A stretch of DNA of 64,000 bases from an uncultured Pelagibacteraceae bacterium (GTDB lineage Bacteria > Pseudomonadota > Alphaproteobacteria > Pelagibacterales > Pelagibacteraceae): NCBI GenBank assembly GCA_902636025.1, contig CACPQG010000001.1, positions 371,636 to 435,635 on the forward strand. The letters run 5' to 3'. A program made the position numbers and the translations under genes. The stretch's first letter is position 1. Every line of letters begins with the position of its first letter. Shown piece by piece: positions 60,295 through 64,000 of the stretch. The notes under the pieces were generated by a model. That model did no database searches. It saw nothing but the letters and a program-made list of their open reading frames with translations, and was not told where the DNA came from.

Positions 60295-60765
60295 TTAAAT
60301 CTTAAGTTGCCTTATACTTTCGCTCAGAATTATCGCAACTGATGTGGACAAGTTTAGTGATCTTTTTTTATCTACCATAGGAATTTTTATTTTTTTTTTC
60401 AATAAATCATGAACTTTTTTTGGTACCCCGGCACTTTCTTTACCAAAAAGTAAAGTATCTTTTCTATTGAATTTAAAATTAGTATATAATTTTTTCGCTT
60501 TTGTTGTAATTAAAATTACCCTATCATTTGATTTAGCTTCAAAAAATTCCTCATCACTTTGATAAAATTTTATATTTTTAGTGTCCATATAGTCCATAAC
60601 GACCCGTTTAAATCTTTTGTCGCTAAGAAGAAAACCGCATGGCTCAATAATTTCTAATTGAGCACCGAGACAAGCACAAGTTCTAATAATTGCAGCTGTA
60701 TTTTGCGGTATGTCTGGCTCGTATAAGGCTATTTTAGGAGTAAAATTGGCTTTATAATGTGTCAT
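60295..60765 (-). CDS. trmL: tRNA (cytidine(34)-2'-O)-methyltransferase (SPOUT)
   Basis: ALYEPDIPQNTAAIIRTCACLGAQLEIIEPCGF; FGKESAGVPK; RSLNLSTSVAIIL. Confidence 0.93.
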   Translation of the reverse strand: MTHYKANFTPKIALYEPDIPQNTAAIIRTCACLGAQLEIIEPCGFLLSDKRFKRVVMDYMDTKNIKFYQSDEEFFEAKSNDRVILITTKAKKLYTNFKFNRKDTLLFGKESAGVPKKVHDLLKKKIKIPMVDKKRSLNLSTSVAIILSESIRQLKI

Positions 60766-60837
60766 TCTATCAGTGGAAATATTATGCTTTTTTATTATAT
60801 GAAATCATATATTAAATATTATTAATTTATAATTTAA

Positions 60838-61347
60838 ATGTCAGAGAAAAAAGTCAAAAGAAGAGAATTCATTTTTACAGCAACTTATGCAGTTGGAGCG
60901 GTTGGGGTAGGAGCAACTGTTTGGCCTCTAATTGACCAAATGAACCCTGATGCATCAGTAAAAGCTTTAGCCAGCACTGAAGTTGACATTAGCAATGTAG
61001 AGAAGGGTCAGTCCATAACAGTCTTGTGGAGAGGAAAACCAGTTTTTATTAGAAGAAGAACTGAAGAAGAAATTGCAAAAGCAAGAGATGTTAACATAGA
61101 TGAATTAAAGCATCCAGAGAAAGATGAGGATAGAGCAAAAGATCCAGAATGGCTAGTTATGTTAGGTGTTTGTACACACTTAGGATGTGTGCCATTAGGC
61201 GATAAAGGAGAATATGGAGGATGGTTTTGCCCATGCCATGGATCACATTATGATACGTCTGGAAGAATAAGAAAAGGTCCTGCCCCTACAAATATGGAAG
61301 TGCCTAAATACGAATTTGTAAATAGTAACACTATAAAGATAGGTTAA
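60838..61347 (+). CDS. petA: Ubiquinol-cytochrome c reductase Rieske iron-sulfur subunit
   Basis: Twin-Arg-like [19 protein letters not shown]...[13 protein letters not shown]. Confidence 0.97.
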   Translation: MSEKKVKRREFIFTATYAVGAVGVGATVWPLIDQMNPDASVKALASTEVDISNVEKGQSITVLWRGKPVFIRRRTEEEIAKARDVNIDELKHPEKDEDRAKDPEWLVMLGVCTHLGCVPLGDKGEYGGWFCPCHGSHYDTSGRIRKGPAPTNMEVPKYEFVNSNTIKIG

Positions 61348-61351
61348 GTAA

Positions 61352-62611
61352 ATGAGTGATCACGAATATACTCCTAGTTCAAAATTTGGAAAATGGTTTA
61401 ACGACCGTTTACCCCTTCTAACACTAGGAAAGCACTTAACTGATTATCCAACACCAAAAAATCTTAACTATTGGTGGACGTTTGGAGGAATATTAACTTT
61501 TTGTTTAATTACTCAAATTGTTACAGGATTAATTTTGGCAATGCATTATGTTGCTCATGCAGACTTAGCTTTTGGAAGTGTCGAACATATTATGAGAAAC
61601 GTTAACTATGGATGGCTTATAAGATATGTTCATGCAAATGGTGCATCAATGTTTTTTTTAGCTGTATATATTCATATATTTAGATCTTTGTATTATGGCT
61701 CTTATAAATCACCTCGAGAAATAATATGGATCCTAGGAATGATAATTTACATACTTATGATGGCTGCCGCATTTATGGGGTATGTTTTACCTTGGGGTCA
61801 AATGAGCTTTTGGGGGGCGACAGTTATAACAAATCTTTTTAGCGCAATTCCATTAGTTGGCGAAAGCATAGTAACATGGTTATGGGGAGGATATTCAGTA
61901 GATAACCCTACATTAACTCGTTTTTTTAGCTTGCATTACTTAATTCCATTTTTGATACTAGGTCTTGTGGTTCTTCATATTTGGGCCCTTCACGTACCTG
62001 GCAATAATAATCCTATTGGTATTGATTTAAAAAAACCTTCTAAGGATACTGTTCCTTTTCACCCATATATAGTGATCAAAGATTTATTTGCGTTATTAAT
62101 TTTTTTAATAGTTTTTGCTTTCTTTGTTTTTTATTCACCAAATATTCTTGGTCATGCTGATAATTACATTGAAGCAAACCCAATGGTTACGCCAGCACAT
62201 ATTGTTCCAGAATGGTATTTACTTCCTTTTTATGCAATTCTAAGATCTGTGCCAGATAAGCTTTTAGGTGTAATTGCAATGTTTGGCGCTCTATTTATTT
62301 TAGTAGTACTTCCATGGCTTGATACTTCAAAAACCAGATCAGCTATTTTTAGACCATTATACAAACAATTTTATTGGTTCCTTGTAGCTGATGTTTTGAT
62401 ACTTGGCTACGTTGGGGCAATGCCAGCAGAAGGGGTGTATTTGCTAGTCGCAAGAGTCGCTACGGCATATTATTTTGCTCATTTTTTAATAATTCTACCA
62501 ATTTTAAGCAGGAAAGAAAAAGTGTTAGAGGTACCTTTAAGTATAACAGAACCAGTCCTTGGAGGATCAGTTAGCGCGTCAGTAGCTAAACAAAAAAAAG
62601 ATAAATTATGA
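61352..62611 (+). CDS. petB: Cytochrome b
   Basis: 419 aa polytopic; [34 protein letters not shown]. Confidence 0.98.
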   Translation: MSDHEYTPSSKFGKWFNDRLPLLTLGKHLTDYPTPKNLNYWWTFGGILTFCLITQIVTGLILAMHYVAHADLAFGSVEHIMRNVNYGWLIRYVHANGASMFFLAVYIHIFRSLYYGSYKSPREIIWILGMIIYILMMAAAFMGYVLPWGQMSFWGATVITNLFSAIPLVGESIVTWLWGGYSVDNPTLTRFFSLHYLIPFLILGLVVLHIWALHVPGNNNPIGIDLKKPSKDTVPFHPYIVIKDLFALLIFLIVFAFFVFYSPNILGHADNYIEANPMVTPAHIVPEWYLLPFYAILRSVPDKLLGVIAMFGALFILVVLPWLDTSKTRSAIFRPLYKQFYWFLVADVLILGYVGAMPAEGVYLLVARVATAYYFAHFLIILPILSRKEKVLEVPLSITEPVLGGSVSASVAKQKKDKL

Positions 62612-63390
62612 AAAAATTAACATTTGTCTTTTTTTTTTTTATAATATTGAATTTAACAAATACTACTTCTTTTTCTGCAGAAAAAGCAGCCAAACCCATG
62701 AGTCCTGGCTGGAGTTTTAAAGGTTTTTTTGGAACTTTTGATAGAGCATCATTACAAAGGGGTTACCAAGTATATACAGAAGTTTGTGCGTCTTGCCATT
62801 CAATGAAACATCTGAGTTACAGAAATCTATCACAACCAGGTGGACCAGAATTTAGCAAAGAACAAGTAAAAATTATAGCTTCGCAATTTGAAATAAGGGA
62901 CGGACCAAATGATGATGGAGAGATGTTTGATAGACCCGCAAGACCGTCGGATAATTTTGTTAGTCCTTATGCTAACGACAAGGAGGCTACTGCTGCAAAT
63001 GGAGGAGCGTACCCACCAGATATGTCAGTGCTTGTCAAAGCAAGGAAAGGGGGAGCAGATTATATATATTCTTTATTGCTTGGATACGATGAACCACCTG
63101 AGGGTATTTCTTTAGACGACGGGGTTTATTACAATAAATACATGGCTGGAAACAAAATTAAAATGTCAAATCCTTTGTCTGAGGGCATAGTTGAGTATGC
63201 TGATGGAACTAAATCAACAGAAGAACAAATGGCTAAAGATGTAACAACTTTTCTCTCTTGGGCTGCAGAACCACATCTAGAGGAAAGACATAAAATTGGA
63301 TTTAGAGCAATTGTCTATTTAATAATAATTACAATTTTAGTTTACTTTAGTATGAAAAAGATTTGGTCACGTGTTGAATCTGAAGTTTAA
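62608..63390 (+). CDS. petC: Cytochrome c1
   Basis: Signal peptide; [17 protein letters not shown]-terminal TM anchor. Confidence 0.96.
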   Translation: MKKLTFVFFFFIILNLTNTTSFSAEKAAKPMSPGWSFKGFFGTFDRASLQRGYQVYTEVCASCHSMKHLSYRNLSQPGGPEFSKEQVKIIASQFEIRDGPNDDGEMFDRPARPSDNFVSPYANDKEATAANGGAYPPDMSVLVKARKGGADYIYSLLLGYDEPPEGISLDDGVYYNKYMAGNKIKMSNPLSEGIVEYADGTKSTEEQMAKDVTTFLSWAAEPHLEERHKIGFRAIVYLIIITILVYFSMKKIWSRVESEV

Positions 63391-64000
63391 AACATCACCG
63401 TCTTTTACGATATAATCTTTACCCTCTAACCTCATATTCCCGTTGTTTTTTGAGTTTAACCATCCACCATTTTTAACAAAATCCTCATATGAAATAGTTT
63501 CCGCTCTTATGAAACCTTTCTCAAAATCAGTGTGTATTACACCAGCAGCATTAGGAGCGATACAGTTTTGTCTGATCGTCCATGCTCTTGTTTCCTCTGG
63601 TCCTGATGTGAAGAAAGTTTCTAAATTTAAAATATTGTAACCTTTACTGATTAGTTTATTAAGTCCAGTTTCTTTAAGGCCAATCATGTCCATATAATTT
63701 TTTTTTTCTTCCTTTTTGAATTGATTAATTTGGTTTTCAATATCTGCAGAAATAATTATTGTATTATCTGGACCAAATTTTTTTATAAATTCAACTGTAT
63801 AATTGTTACCGCTATTAACACTTTTTTCATCTACATTGCATACATAAATCTTAGGTTTAATTGATAATAATCCAGTTTGATTAATTATTTTTTCATCAAA
63901 CTCACTAAGTAATTCAGATAAATCTATACTATTATTAAGCTTTTCAAATGCAATTTCTAAAACTTTTTGCATTTTTTCATCAATATTTTTCTTATTTTTT
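63367..64000 (-). CDS. ychF: Ribosome-binding ATPase YchF, C-terminal part; runs off the right edge
   Basis: ARAWTIRQNCIAPNAAGVIHTDFEKGFIRAETISYEDF; the frame stays open from 63972 to 64000 (KNKKNIDEKMQK), so the track's start at 63972 is internal. Confidence 0.92.
   Translation of the reverse strand, partial: KNKKNIDEKMQKVLEIAFEKLNNSIDLSELLSEFDEKIINQTGLLSIKPKIYVCNVDEKSVNSGNNYTVEFIKKFGPDNTIIISADIENQINQFKKEEKKNYMDMIGLKETGLNKLISKGYNILNLETFFTSGPEETRAWTIRQNCIAPNAAGVIHTDFEKGFIRAETISYEDFVKNGGWLNSKNNGNMRLEGKDYIVKDGDVLNFRFNT

Noticed and set aside
63367-63972. Separate 201-aa gene at the right edge
   Set aside because: The reading frame remains open to the window end and the content is the YchF C-terminal half, so it is a truncated ychF, not a distinct gene.

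Overview
AT-rich, very compact bacterial chromosome segment. Gene content and order resemble a streamlined marine alphaproteobacterium of the SAR11/Pelagibacter type; this is inferred from protein recognition and no database was searched. Almost all of the window is coding. Main blocks are: ptrB and a J-domain protein; a groES-groEL operon; ribF-ileS-lspA-DUF3035 (BamF-like)-pgi; purD/rsmD; a lipid A block (lpxL-type, lpxK, waaA, msbA); ubiA; rsmE; the coxB-A-C-D/ctaB oxidase cluster with a second subunit III-type protein; thrC, rnhA, thrB, ispH; a carotenoid/retinal set (crtI-crtB-crtY-blh); the ATP synthase Fo genes; a short SMC-like ATPase; dsbA, DUF721 and mutY; ccrM, rnhB and a uracil-DNA glycosylase; ispE; tRNA-Gln(TTG) directly abutting a CCA-adding-enzyme gene; greA, hemF, trmL; petABC; and a ychF fragment. 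I saw no phage, IS element, CRISPR or defence island. The best leads are small-scale: (1) a 57-aa membrane protein overlapping both blh and ispH, absent from the ORF track; (2) a GANTC cluster upstream of the GANTC-type methyltransferase gene; (3) a short SMC with no recognisable hinge; (4) tRNA-Gln ending 3 nt before the start codon of a tRNA 3'-end enzyme; (5) convergent genes sharing TTAA/CTAA as reciprocal stops, and divergent genes with about 0-7 nt between start codons; (6) a co-directional run joining Fo-ATPase and retinal synthesis genes.
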